A stretch of DNA of 14,272 nucleotides, from the NCBI GenBank assembly GCA_023136395.1, contig JAGLRI010000016.1:1-14272 (forward strand), in the 5' to 3' direction. The notes below the pieces were generated by a model. The model did no database searches, was not told where the DNA came from, and saw nothing but the letters and a program-made list of their open reading frames with translations. Positions within the stretch are counted from its first letter, which is position 1, and each line of letters begins with the position of its first letter. The translations under genes and the position numbers were made by a program. Positions 1 through 7,090 of this stretch are shown here, piece after piece. Origin of the DNA: Candidatus Bathyarchaeota archaeon. Lineage in GTDB: Archaea > Thermoproteota > Bathyarchaeia > Bathyarchaeales > Bathyarchaeaceae.

Positions 1-190
1 GATGCGTTTCCTCTGTATAGGGTTTCACAGATATGTAAGGTGCAGAGACAGGTCCGAATATGTCAAAAACCGTTCCTACCGACTTTTGATTCTTGTCAAC
101 AACTCTACAACCAATTTCTGGAAGTTTTTCAGCTTTAAGAATGATGTTTTTGTTAGAATTGATGTGAAGAGCACGTCCAATTCGCTGCAA
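1..190 (-). CDS. gar1: H/ACA ribonucleoprotein subunit Gar1 (partial, C-terminus outside window)
   Basis: Gar1 is a core protein of archaeal H/ACA ribonucleoproteins. It binds the Cbf5 pseudouridine synthase and helps substrate turnover during rRNA pseudouridylation. Reading the minus strand from 190 gives LQRIGRALHI at the N-terminus and later GTVFDIFGPVSAPYISVKP, the conserved Gar1 core beta-barrel sequence. About 63 residues are visible and the rest runs off the left edge. The start is a TTG at 190-188: an in-frame TGA lies 12 bases upstream, and a GAGGGGG Shine-Dalgarno sits 4 bases before the TTG. No ATG is available in this frame. The gene follows srp19 on the same strand, a pairing common in archaea and often continued by the transcription factor TFB gene, which would lie outside the window. 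A TATA-like promoter of its own overlaps the end of srp19. Confidence 0.9.
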   Translation of the reverse strand, partial: MQRIGRALHINSNKNIILKAEKLPEIGCRVVDKNQKSVGTVFDIFGPVSAPYISVKPYTEETH

Positions 191-241
191 ACTTCCCCCT
201 CATAAATAAAAAATTAGATTAGGCGATTTACATGGAACTAT

Positions 242-257
242 GTTATTTAAATTTTTC
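242..257 (-). promoter_or_regulatory. BRE/TATA promoter for gar1
   Basis: Read on the minus strand this is GAAAAATTTAAATAAC, a purine-rich BRE-like stretch followed by the TATA core TTTAAATA. It lies right against the stop of srp19 (258). A start site about 25 bases downstream would give a leader of roughly 30 nt carrying the strong gar1 SD. Assignment is by motif only. Confidence 0.5.
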
Positions 258-572
258 TTAAGTTTTACTGACTTGATTTTTCTTTTTATTCATACGGCTT
301 TCTAGGATTTTTTTGATTATTTTTCGCGTGATTTGGCTTTTAGAATTCTTCTTAGGAAGAACGACTACACCCATTTTTTGCCATGATAATCTTGGATGAG
401 CAGCATCTGAAACAATTTTGGGTTTAAAACCTAACAATTCCGCCGCTTTTTCGATTTCTTCTAGGTTAGGTGCAGGTACCGCGATTTTCTTTGGAACTCT
501 TCGTCCTTCAGATCTGGTTTTGGTTGAGTCAAAGTAAACCGGCCATAAGATAATCTCGTCTTTTTTCTTCAT
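258..572 (-). CDS. srp19: Signal recognition particle subunit SRP19
   Basis: SRP19 binds helices 6 and 8 of 7S RNA and prepares it for SRP54, so it acts in co-translational targeting of membrane and secreted proteins. The 104-residue product fits the archaeal family. It begins MKKKDEIILWPVYFDS, the typical first strand with its WPVYFD motif. R/K-rich segments follow (SEGRRVPKKIAVPAPN at about 21-36, then a helix LEEIEKAAELLGFKP), and then the conserved PRLSW near residue 60. The C-terminal tail is strongly basic, as expected for an RNA-binding protein. The ATG at 572 has a close upstream GAAGGA. It lies between rps8e and gar1 on the same strand. A possible TATA box close to the start suggests a very short leader. 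Confidence 0.93.
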   Translation of the reverse strand: MKKKDEIILWPVYFDSTKTRSEGRRVPKKIAVPAPNLEEIEKAAELLGFKPKIVSDAAHPRLSWQKMGVVVLPKKNSKSQITRKIIKKILESRMNKKKNQVSKT

Positions 573-597
573 CTTGTCCTTCTAATTTGTTTTAGGT

Positions 598-610
598 GGA
601 TAAATACTTT
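598..610 (-). promoter_or_regulatory. Possible TATA element for srp19
   Basis: On the minus strand this reads AAAGTATTTATCC with TATA-like core GTATTTAT. Transcription would begin about 25 bases downstream, leaving only a few bases before the srp19 ATG, so the message could be nearly leaderless. Weak, motif-only evidence. Confidence 0.3.
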
Positions 611-628
611 ATCATACAACGTAGTCAC

Positions 629-635
629 AAAAAAA
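629..635 (-). terminator. Oligo-T tract downstream of rps8e
   Basis: Seven T residues on the minus strand, about 33 bases after the rps8e stop. Archaeal transcription commonly ends at such T-runs without a hairpin. Its position before the srp19 TATA candidate fits separate transcription of rps8e. Confidence 0.4.
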
Positions 636-667
636 GGAAGATAATAACTAAACTTTTAGTTCAAAAC

Positions 668-1054
668 TTATTCCGGGATAAGAACAGCGTTTACAACCCC
701 CTCTCTCCCCGGACGAGAGGTTACGTGAGCTCTTCCTAATGAGGTTTCAATGATGGTTCCCTTCGTGATTACACCTCGGCGGTCATAATCTATGCTGGCA
801 TTGTTTTTTATTGTGCGAAGAATCTCAACTTTTTCCGTCTTTCCGGTTAAGTGATCGGAAACGTTTGCGCTCTTTACACTCAGCAACCGAATTTTAATAT
901 TACCTCCGCGTCCACGGCTAGTCTTCTTTTTAACTTTATTCACTACAGTTTCTGTTGGGAAACTGCCTTTTTCAAACTTTCTTTTCTTTCGATATGAGCG
1001 TTTTTTACCGCTTGAAGCCTTTCTTTTATGCAAGTTACCATGCCATACTGACAA
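668..1054 (-). CDS. rps8e: Small ribosomal subunit protein eS8 (S8e)
   Basis: A component of the small ribosomal subunit found in archaea and eukaryotes but not bacteria. The 128-residue product matches the compact archaeal form. It has the start SVWHGNLHKRKASSGKKR, a long Lys/Arg-rich N-terminal arm, a central beta region (NIKIRLLSVKSANV), and the C-terminal KGTIIETSLGRAHVTSRPGREG with its conserved glycines and arginines, ending in NAVLIPE. The start codon is TTG at 1054-1052, with GGTG six bases upstream as the probable Shine-Dalgarno. A strong TATA box lies about 45 bases upstream. The gene begins the rps8e-srp19-gar1 set on the minus strand, directly after scpB. Confidence 0.95.
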   Translation of the reverse strand: MSVWHGNLHKRKASSGKKRSYRKKRKFEKGSFPTETVVNKVKKKTSRGRGGNIKIRLLSVKSANVSDHLTGKTEKVEILRTIKNNASIDYDRRGVITKGTIIETSLGRAHVTSRPGREGVVNAVLIPE

Positions 1055-1097
1055 CCTCTACACCATCCGCAAGTCTAGGAAATAACCACAATTTAAT

Positions 1098-1112
1098 GTA
1101 TATAAATTTACC
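1098..1112 (-). promoter_or_regulatory. Strong BRE/TATA promoter for rps8e
   Basis: The minus strand reads GGTAAATTTATATAC with a consensus TTTATATA core, right next to the stop of scpB (1114). The predicted start site is about 25 bases downstream (near 1075), leaving a leader of about 20 nt that carries the GGTG SD. It is the best TATA box in the window, in keeping with high expression of a ribosomal protein gene. Confidence 0.7.
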
Positions 1113-1113
1113 T

Positions 1114-1692
1114 TTACTTTACATTTTTAGTTTTAGTGTACTCCTCAAATTTTCTTTTTAGTTGGCGTTTCATTTTTGTGAAGTTATGGCTCAAACCAAA
1201 GTAATCAGCGAAAAACTTTGTTGTTTTTATATTTTTAGTTCTTTCAACTTTTTCTAGAGTAATTAACCCCATCTTTTTCAATTGTTTATGATGATTGTAA
1301 GCTTTTGTTCCTCGTACTTCGATTACATGTGATTGCAGCACTGGCTGATTATAAGCGATATAAGATAGGGTTTTTAGAGGTCCTTCACTTAGAAGCGGTC
1401 GCATTGCTAATAATCGAGCCCTAGCTGTATATTCTGACTTTAATTGCAGAACGAAGCGATCGTCTTCCAATTCCAGTATTTCGAGAGCGCCATTATTTTT
1501 TTCTTTTCTTTTTACAAGCGTTCTTGCTAATCTTTTAATTTTTTTCTTAGATCGAGTTTTGATGATGGATCCTAATGTCTTTAAATCTAATGGACGACCT
1601 GCCACATAAAGCGCGGCTTCTAATAAAGTCAAATCATGTTCGGATGTTTCTTGTCCAAATGTTTCAGGTAATTTCTGTTTCATTTTCAACAA
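1114..1692 (-). CDS. scpB: Segregation and condensation protein B (ScpB), condensin kite subunit
   Basis: ScpB dimerises through winged-helix domains and binds the middle of the ScpA kleisin to complete the SMC-ScpAB condensin, which compacts and separates chromosomes. The 192-residue product has the ScpB hallmark LLEAALYVAGRPLDLKTLGSII near residues 23-44. The second winged helix carries GPLKTLSYIAYNQPVLQSHV and EVRGTKAYNHHKQLKKMGLI, equivalent to the bacterial 'IAY.QPITR..IE.IRG' region, followed by TKFFADYFGLS. The tail is short and basic. The start overlaps the end of scpA by 29 bases, which points to translational coupling. An ATG two codons in (MKQKL) is an alternative start. ScpB is patchy in archaea, so a full smc-scpA-scpB set is notable. 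Confidence 0.9.
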   Translation of the reverse strand: MLKMKQKLPETFGQETSEHDLTLLEAALYVAGRPLDLKTLGSIIKTRSKKKIKRLARTLVKRKEKNNGALEILELEDDRFVLQLKSEYTARARLLAMRPLLSEGPLKTLSYIAYNQPVLQSHVIEVRGTKAYNHHKQLKKMGLITLEKVERTKNIKTTKFFADYFGLSHNFTKMKRQLKRKFEEYTKTKNVK

Positions 1693-2368
1693 TGATTGAT
1701 CCCCCTGTAAGGGTTATGTAAATCTCGCTCATTTCTTCCTTTTGCCATAAAACAATTTCTCCCTTTTGTGCAAGGAATAGAAGGGTTATGAATGTTTTGA
1801 TTATCTCTATTTTTTCTAGCCCAGCTATTATCTTAGAGAAGATGATTAACTTTCCTTCATCAACAAAGTGTAGAAGGCGCCGATGCAATTCGCTCATATC
1901 CTTTTCTATTTCTATTAAATATAAGTCAATTGGAAGAATTTCTGGTAATGGCGGAGGCAAAATTGATTCTAATTGAGGTCTTAATTTAGATGGACGCTTT
2001 TTACCTTTCAGTGTCTCCTTCAGTGCCTCTAGTAGATGCTTTATGGTTGTAGTTGTCAATTCGTAACGAAGCGGATAAATTAGGGGTGGAGGAAGATCCA
2101 CCTCAGGTTTTGGAGGAATCGGAGGATCCTCCAATTTAAGCAGAAGCTTCGACTTTAGAAGGTATATTGTTGCTGAGGAATCAAGTGCCAAACCTGAGGC
2201 TCTGAAATCAAGTTTTTCTTGCTTTATCATTTCATTCATGAAGGAACTTAATAAGAATGAGATGTTTACATCCCATGGTCTTATCTTTTGAATTTTTTGC
2301 GGTTCAAAAAGTATAATCCACGGAGGTTGAAGATAAAACGGTTTTTTAGCGGGAGAGGATACTATTAT
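1664..2368 (-). CDS. scpA: Segregation and condensation protein A (ScpA), kleisin; non-canonical or displaced start
   Basis: ScpA is the kleisin that bridges the SMC heads and carries ScpB. The region from the first in-frame ATG (2239) encodes 191 residues with FRASGLALDSSATIYLLKSKLLL, proline-rich linker segments and a C-terminal winged helix (IIKTFITLLFLAQKGEIVLWQ). The frame stays open for 43 more codons upstream. Those codons encode PPWIILFEPQKI and IRPWDVNISFLLSSF, which I recognise as the true ScpA N-terminal SMC-neck-binding region. That stretch has no ATG, GTG or TTG. It opens after TGA with ATA ATA, placed 5 and 8 bases after a strong AGGAGGG. The coordinates use the first ATA (234 residues). 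The other explanations are a +1 frameshift from a TTG at 2372 or a sequence error. If translation really began at 2239, the kleisin would lack its SMC-binding part. Confidence 0.85.
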   Translation of the reverse strand: MIVSSPAKKPFYLQPPWIILFEPQKIQKIRPWDVNISFLLSSFMNEMIKQEKLDFRASGLALDSSATIYLLKSKLLLKLEDPPIPPKPEVDLPPPLIYPLRYELTTTTIKHLLEALKETLKGKKRPSKLRPQLESILPPPLPEILPIDLYLIEIEKDMSELHRRLLHFVDEGKLIIFSKIIAGLEKIEIIKTFITLLFLAQKGEIVLWQKEEMSEIYITLTGGSIIVENETEIT

Positions 2369-2378
2369 TCAACCCTCC
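2322..2378 (-). promoter_or_regulatory. SD-sequestering hairpin in the scpA leader
   Basis: On the minus-strand message, GGAGGGUUGAA (2378-2368) can pair with UUCAACCUCC (2331-2322). This gives ten base pairs with one bulged G and a loop of about 36 nt. The left arm is the scpA Shine-Dalgarno and initiation site; the right arm lies in the first codons of scpA. A smaller hairpin (2380-2385 with 2393-2398) precedes it. The pairing is seen directly; a role in translational control is inferred. Confidence 0.5.
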
Positions 2379-2379
2379 T

Positions 2380-2398
2380 AAGAGTAGTAAAGACTCTT
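2380..2398 (-). repeat. Small inverted repeat just upstream of the scpA SD
   Basis: A perfect 6-bp inverted repeat (AAGAGT and ACTCTT) with a 7-nt loop. On the message it ends one base before AGGAGGG. It could form a second hairpin in the scpA leader. The stem is short and AU-rich, so its stability alone is modest. Confidence 0.4.
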
Positions 2399-2475
2399 GC
2401 ATTCGTATACATTGTATCTGCTTTCTGCTCTAATTACCATTCTGAGATTCACGTACGAGGTTGTGTTCTAACTTA

Positions 2476-2524
2476 TTAAAAATTTTGTTAAGACCTAGAG
2501 ATATCTTAAAGCAACATTTCATAG
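2476..2524 (-). promoter_or_regulatory. Duplicated regulatory element, copy upstream of scpA
   Basis: This segment matches 6217-6266 at 38 of the first 43 positions; after a one-base gap TCATAG also matches. On the minus strand the shared core is TCTAGGTCTTAACAA, preceded by the palindrome AGATATCT. It lies about 108 bases upstream of the scpA ATA and beyond the smc stop. The other copy is a similar distance from the smc start. It probably contains the promoter or operator of scpAB; the AGATAT part could serve as a weak TATA box. Confidence 0.6.
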
Positions 2525-2576
2525 ATTAAATCGCCTACTAACTATGAAAAAAGGTATATCTGATTAGGAAAAAGAA

Positions 2577-5500
2577 TTACACTTCACGTTTTACAATGCG
2601 TTCAAAAGTCGTTGAAACCACATGAGAAACACCCTCCTGCGCATAGATGCCAAATACTCCTTCTGCTTTACTAACCAATTCAGGTTTTAAACTTATAACC
2701 AGAAACTGAGATTTTCCAGATTCTTCGATAAGTACTTTTCCAAGCTTTTCAACATGAAAAGCGTCTAGATGTGCATCGATTTCATCGAATATATAGAATG
2801 CTGCAGGCAGGAATTCTTGAAGGGCGAAAATAAAAGCAACAGCTGATATGGATCTCTCCCCTCCACTAGCTCCACTAACTATAATTGGAGGTTTAGATGG
2901 AAACTGAACAATCATGTCTATTCCACCATTGAAAGGATCCTCACCATTCTCTAGTATTAATGCGGCTTCCCCACCCTCCGTAAGTTTTGAGAAAAATAAA
3001 CTTAGACTTTCGTTTATTTTATTGAAAGCATTCATGAAAACCATGTGCTTCTTCCTTTCTATTTCATCCATAAAGATAAGGATGGCTTGTTTTTCCTGTT
3101 CCAGCTCATTTATGTGTAAGGATAATTCTTTATATCTGGAGATTTGCTCAGCGAACTGTGTTAAGGCTAATTGATTAACAGCTCCAAGTCGTTTCAACTC
3201 AAGTTGCATTTGGTAAAGTGACGATTCAGCTGCTACAAGTTGTTCAGGCAAAAGTTTCAATGGTTTTTCGTAGCCAAATTCCATTAATTGATTGAGCCGT
3301 TGATCCAGTTGCAATTGACTTGTTTGACTGTTGAGTTGAAGCTTATTAAGTAATCCGTTAGCTTGCTCGTACTCAGTGTCTAATTGGTGCAACTGTTTGT
3401 CGATATCATCGATTTGGGAAGTATATTTTTTCACCTCTTCCTTAGAGGTCACATATGAATGAGACATTTCTTCCTCTGATTCTTCAAGATCTAGGAGTTC
3501 CTTTTCAAGCTTAACTTTTAGCTGAAAGGCATTATTAACCTCTCTTTCTAGGGTTGAAAATTGTTGCTCTACACTCGCTAGCTGGATTTTGATATTGTCA
3601 GAACGCCCTTTGAGAACATTTTCTAGCTTAGATTGAAGCGTTGAGTATTCAGTCTCTATGTCTACAAGTTTTTGCCGCTGCTTTATGATTTTGTCTCCTA
3701 ACTTTTCTCGCTGAATCTCCATCTCTTGAATTCGGGAGGGGGATTTCTCTTGCTGTAAGTCGTTTAATTCCGTACGTAGATTTTGCATCTCTTTTTGTAT
3801 ATTGGTACGCTGTGTTCTATAATACACGATTTGCGTCTTCTCTTCCTTAAGGAGCTCTTGGAAACGTTGTATAGAGTTTATAATATTCTTGATATCCTGA
3901 TTGTTTCGCTTTATGGTTCTACTTATTCTTGTAATTTCGTTGTTAAGGGTGGTTGTCGCTTCAATTAATCGTGAGGTTTCCATTTGAGCTTTGTTGATTT
4001 CTTCCGTAAATGTAATTATGTCGGTCTCCCTTCCAGCTAAGTGTCCTTGAAGGGTTTTTACGGCTAGATCCAAACTTTCCACAGCAGGCTCACTTGGGAT
4101 AATCAAAGTAAAGTCGATTGGAGCCCGATAATATCCACTTTCCATCCCTCCACCCGCTTCAAAAAGGTCTCCATTTATGGTAACTGTTCGAAAACCTCTC
4201 TGAGATGCAATTAACGCTGTTCTTTCATCCTTTGTCGTTAAAGTATCTCCAAAGACAAAGATTACAGCTGGTTCATACGCTTTCTCGTATTTGACAAAAG
4301 TGGATGCAACTCCATTTATTCCCTCAATTTTTGGGAGCTTGATTAGTTTAATATTAGATGTTTCCTGAATAGGAATTATTTTGATTCTACTCAGCTTCAA
4401 ACGTTTCAATGTTTCAGTGCAGGTAAACGCTACATCAAAATCCCGGACAACGATAGAATCTAACCAACCAGATGCTGCTGCCTCTATTGTTTTTTCGTAA
4501 CCCCCTTCAATACCTATTAAGTTTCTTAACCTTCCGTAAACACCATCAATTGCACCGATATTACCCAGCTCTTCGATATTTGATAACGCTTTTTCTTCTG
4601 TTGTAACTTTTTCTGCCAATTCTCGTTGAGTAACAAACTCCACTACTGCCTCTCTTGCGGAGTTTGCAACCTTTTCAGCCTCCGAGAGTTCCTCTTCTAT
4701 AGCTTTTTTTTGCTTAATTCTTCGATCAAGAGTTTTTTGAAGAGTTTTAAGCCTTTCTTTTTGTTCTTTCCCTACTTTTTTAAGTTCCAATAGGGATTTA
4801 TCAAGCTCATTGAGAGTCGATTGAAATGTTTTTCGTCGTATGCTAAGATTTTTAAGTCTGTAAGAAAGAACTTTGATGGTGGCTTTTCCTTGAGCGTGCT
4901 CGCTACGAAGGGCTAATAATTTTTGATAAAACTCGCTTATTTTTTTCTCGATGTCTTGGATTTTTTTGCTTTTTTCGCTCGAATTTGCACGTATTTGCAC
5001 AATCTCCTTCGAGATAGTGTCATACTGGAATTGATCATTTGCGATTTCTTCTGATAGTTGATTTTGATCCTTTTTTACCTGTTCCATTCTCGTTAGGGTT
5101 TTTGCGATTTCGTTATCAATTGCCTTAAGCTGTTGAATATTATGCGCGCGCGTTTTCCCGAATCCTTTAAGACTGTCTGTTCCAACATCTATTTTTATTG
5201 TTAGTTCAGATAATTTTGTTTTAAGTTCACCTATCTTCCTTTGGGCTTCGAAAACACGAATGCTCCCCTCATCAACAAATTCGGAAGTGAATTTTCTCCA
5301 TTCGCCTTTGACCTCTTGACGTTGAGACCTAAACTTCCCTCTTATTTGTCTTAATTTATCTACTTTACCTTCCACTTCTCTGCTCTTTGAGGTATAATCA
5401 CTGACTTTTTTTTCGATTTTCTCAATCTCATTTGATATTTTTATCGCGTTAAGCCACACGATTTTGTTTTGAATGAAGTTGTAACGAAGCATTTCGTTAC

Positions 5501-6134
5501 GCTCTCTTTCTAGGTCATTTACTCTTTTTTGAACTTCCCCTATCTGACCCATAGCTGTTCGAATAGATATATCCGCTTCCTGAAGTTTCTCTTCTGCGTC
5601 AATTTTTTCAGCGTTGTATTGAGCTATACCAATCAACTTCTCTATAGTTTTTCTTCGTTCAACAGGCGATATGTCAGTCATGCGGGTAACTGTTCCCTGC
5701 ATGACAACATTATGACTTGTTGGGCTGATTCCAGCAATAGATAACATATCAACAATGTGGGATCTTGTAGTCCTTCTTCCATTCAGTTGATAAACACTTT
5801 GACCATTCTGGGTGACTTCGCGTGAAATAGTTACAGTGTTTAAATTAATAGGAATACGATGGTCCGAATTGTCAAATTGGATAACAACCTTAGCGTTTTT
5901 TTGTTTCTTTACCCCCGAGAAACTGCCTCCTTTAAACATAAGTTCTGCAAATTTTTCAGAACGAAGTTTTCTAGAGCTTAATTCACCTAGCCCAAACAAA
6001 ATAGCATCTAAAATATTCGATTTTCCACTCCCGTTTGGGCCTGTTAGCACGGTGAAACCCTTATCTAGAGTAATAGTGACTGTTTTCGAGAAGGATTTGA
6101 ACCCACTTATTTTTATTTTTTTTATGTAAGGCAT
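2577..6134 (-). CDS. smc: Chromosome segregation protein SMC
   Basis: SMC is the ATPase of the condensin complex; dimers joined at the hinge and bridged by ScpA entrap and organise DNA. The 1185-residue product is full length. The N-terminal ATPase half has Walker A GPNGSGKS at residues 32-39. A coiled coil runs from about 170 to 500. The hinge lies at about 520-670 (GAIDGVYGRL to the glycine-rich GGGMESGYYR). The returning coiled coil spans about 680-1020, and the C-terminal head has the ABC signature VSGASGGERS at 1086-1095 and Walker B FYIFDEIDAHLD at 1113-1124. The start ATG at 6134 has a GAGG Shine-Dalgarno at short spacing and begins MPYIKKIKISGFKSF, the usual SMC N-terminus. The scpA and scpB genes follow on the same strand after about 208 bases that contain the duplicated element. 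Confidence 0.97.
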   Translation of the reverse strand: MPYIKKIKISGFKSFSKTVTITLDKGFTVLTGPNGSGKSNILDAILFGLGELSSRKLRSEKFAELMFKGGSFSGVKKQKNAKVVIQFDNSDHRIPINLNTVTISREVTQNGQSVYQLNGRRTTRSHIVDMLSIAGISPTSHNVVMQGTVTRMTDISPVERRKTIEKLIGIAQYNAEKIDAEEKLQEADISIRTAMGQIGEVQKRVNDLERERNEMLRYNFIQNKIVWLNAIKISNEIEKIEKKVSDYTSKSREVEGKVDKLRQIRGKFRSQRQEVKGEWRKFTSEFVDEGSIRVFEAQRKIGELKTKLSELTIKIDVGTDSLKGFGKTRAHNIQQLKAIDNEIAKTLTRMEQVKKDQNQLSEEIANDQFQYDTISKEIVQIRANSSEKSKKIQDIEKKISEFYQKLLALRSEHAQGKATIKVLSYRLKNLSIRRKTFQSTLNELDKSLLELKKVGKEQKERLKTLQKTLDRRIKQKKAIEEELSEAEKVANSAREAVVEFVTQRELAEKVTTEEKALSNIEELGNIGAIDGVYGRLRNLIGIEGGYEKTIEAAASGWLDSIVVRDFDVAFTCTETLKRLKLSRIKIIPIQETSNIKLIKLPKIEGINGVASTFVKYEKAYEPAVIFVFGDTLTTKDERTALIASQRGFRTVTINGDLFEAGGGMESGYYRAPIDFTLIIPSEPAVESLDLAVKTLQGHLAGRETDIITFTEEINKAQMETSRLIEATTTLNNEITRISRTIKRNNQDIKNIINSIQRFQELLKEEKTQIVYYRTQRTNIQKEMQNLRTELNDLQQEKSPSRIQEMEIQREKLGDKIIKQRQKLVDIETEYSTLQSKLENVLKGRSDNIKIQLASVEQQFSTLEREVNNAFQLKVKLEKELLDLEESEEEMSHSYVTSKEEVKKYTSQIDDIDKQLHQLDTEYEQANGLLNKLQLNSQTSQLQLDQRLNQLMEFGYEKPLKLLPEQLVAAESSLYQMQLELKRLGAVNQLALTQFAEQISRYKELSLHINELEQEKQAILIFMDEIERKKHMVFMNAFNKINESLSLFFSKLTEGGEAALILENGEDPFNGGIDMIVQFPSKPPIIVSGASGGERSISAVAFIFALQEFLPAAFYIFDEIDAHLDAFHVEKLGKVLIEESGKSQFLVISLKPELVSKAEGVFGIYAQEGVSHVVSTTFERIVKREV

Positions 6135-6216
6135 TTACCTCTATCAATTCTCCCTTTTCTATCCTACAAGTCGCTTTAAAAAACCTTCATTAAAACTTTT
6201 TAGCCTCCTTGCTTTG

Positions 6217-6266
6217 TTAAAAATCTTGTTAAGACCTAGATATATCTCAAATTAACATTCTCATAG
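6217..6266 (-). promoter_or_regulatory. Duplicated regulatory element, copy upstream of smc
   Basis: Direct repeat partner of 2476-2524 (38/43 identical, then TCATAG after a one-base gap). The palindrome here is AGATATATCT at 6238-6247, followed on the minus strand by the shared TCTAGGTCTTAACAA. It lies 83-130 bases before the smc ATG. Two copies in the same orientation, each ahead of one condensin transcription unit, suggest a common promoter/operator rather than a random duplication. Confidence 0.6.
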
Positions 6267-6366
6267 TCTAGTAAAAACGATTACTTTGATGATTGTAAAT
6301 CCTGGAGTTTTGCTCATATTTATAATCCTAACTAAAGAAAAAGTCTGAAACTTAAAAAGCTAGAAG

Positions 6367-6879
6367 TTAAAGTTCCTTAGATTTTTTCCTAATTTTTTTA
6401 ATATAAGATTTTAGATTTTCACTATTGCCATAAACTAACATATATCCATTTTCTTGCATTCGGTATGAAAGTTCATTTTCATCAGCCATTCTTTCAATAT
6501 CTTCCTGGGGTCTGTCTTCTGAAATTTGTATTCGTATCCACTGCTCACTACGTGGGAGTCCTTGAACAAACTTCGAATCTACTACCCTTTTTTTTTCATC
6601 AACATTACCTCTAGCTTTCTCGAACTTCTTCATCCATTGCTCAATACCTTGTGGTGCAATTTTATCTTGCGCCATTCTAAGAAGACGGGGCTCGAGATTT
6701 CCGAGATACATCTCTACTTTCAAAAGATTTTCTGTGTGGGAAGGATCAACCTTTAAAATTTGTATCATAGTCTTAGCTGAACGTAAGTTATTCATAATTT
6801 CAGTTGGAATATTTTCACTTTTTCTTCGAAGTTCTGTAAGTAAGTCAGCTAATGCTTTCCACAACTCTTCATAACCCAT
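6367..6879 (-). CDS. Conserved archaeal protein, DUF2096 family (function unknown)
   Basis: The 170-residue product begins MGYEELWKALADLLTELRRK and has the LRSAKTMIQILKVDPS segment, which I recognise as typical of archaeal DUF2096 proteins. No function is established for the family. The N-terminal two thirds look all-helical (SAKTMIQILK, LLKVEMYLGNLEPRLLRMAQDKI). The C-terminal third (WIRIQISEDRPQEDIERMADENELSYRMQENGYMLVYG) looks like a small alpha/beta domain ending in a basic helix KSYIKKIRKKSKEL. There is no signal peptide or membrane segment, so it is probably cytoplasmic. The ATG at 6879 has GGTG upstream. It is divergent from psmA and reads towards smc, from which it is separated by 232 bases holding the smc promoter region. 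Family name from memory; function not inferred. Confidence 0.75.
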   Translation of the reverse strand: MGYEELWKALADLLTELRRKSENIPTEIMNNLRSAKTMIQILKVDPSHTENLLKVEMYLGNLEPRLLRMAQDKIAPQGIEQWMKKFEKARGNVDEKKRVVDSKFVQGLPRSEQWIRIQISEDRPQEDIERMADENELSYRMQENGYMLVYGNSENLKSYIKKIRKKSKEL

Positions 6880-7090
6880 CTTTTACACCATCGTTTGTGT
6901 CTAGATTCAAATATACTAATGAGAGATTGATAATTTAAGCTTCAGGTGCAGATGAACTTTTGGCTTGGTTTCCCTATTTGATAATTTTTTTTGGCTCTCC
7001 ACTTAACAATCTCTATATTTACAATAGTCATTTAACTATAATGACTAGTTTTTCAGAGCGCCTTTTAGTAAAAAGGTTTTTTAGTCGCAA

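Noticed and set aside
2..205. Plus-strand open frame at the left edge
   Set aside because: It is antisense to gar1, whose minus-strand reading matches a known family clearly.
1788..1976. Plus-strand open frame inside scpA
   Set aside because: It is antisense to well-supported ScpA coding sequence.
2299..2318. GGTTCAA-like stretch resembling a tRNA T-loop
   Set aside because: No acceptor, D or anticodon stems can be built around it, and it lies in the scpA coding extension on the other strand.
2288..2479. Plus-strand open frame of 63 codons in the smc-scpA gap
   Set aside because: It resembles no family I know, and it overlaps the scpA N-terminal coding region, its leader hairpins and part of the duplicated element on the other strand.
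6286..6350. Possible C/D box sRNA (TGATGA at 6287-6292, CTGA at 6345-6348)
   Set aside because: The C box lacks the purine at its first position, no D'/C' boxes are present at proper spacing, and the flanks do not form a terminal stem.
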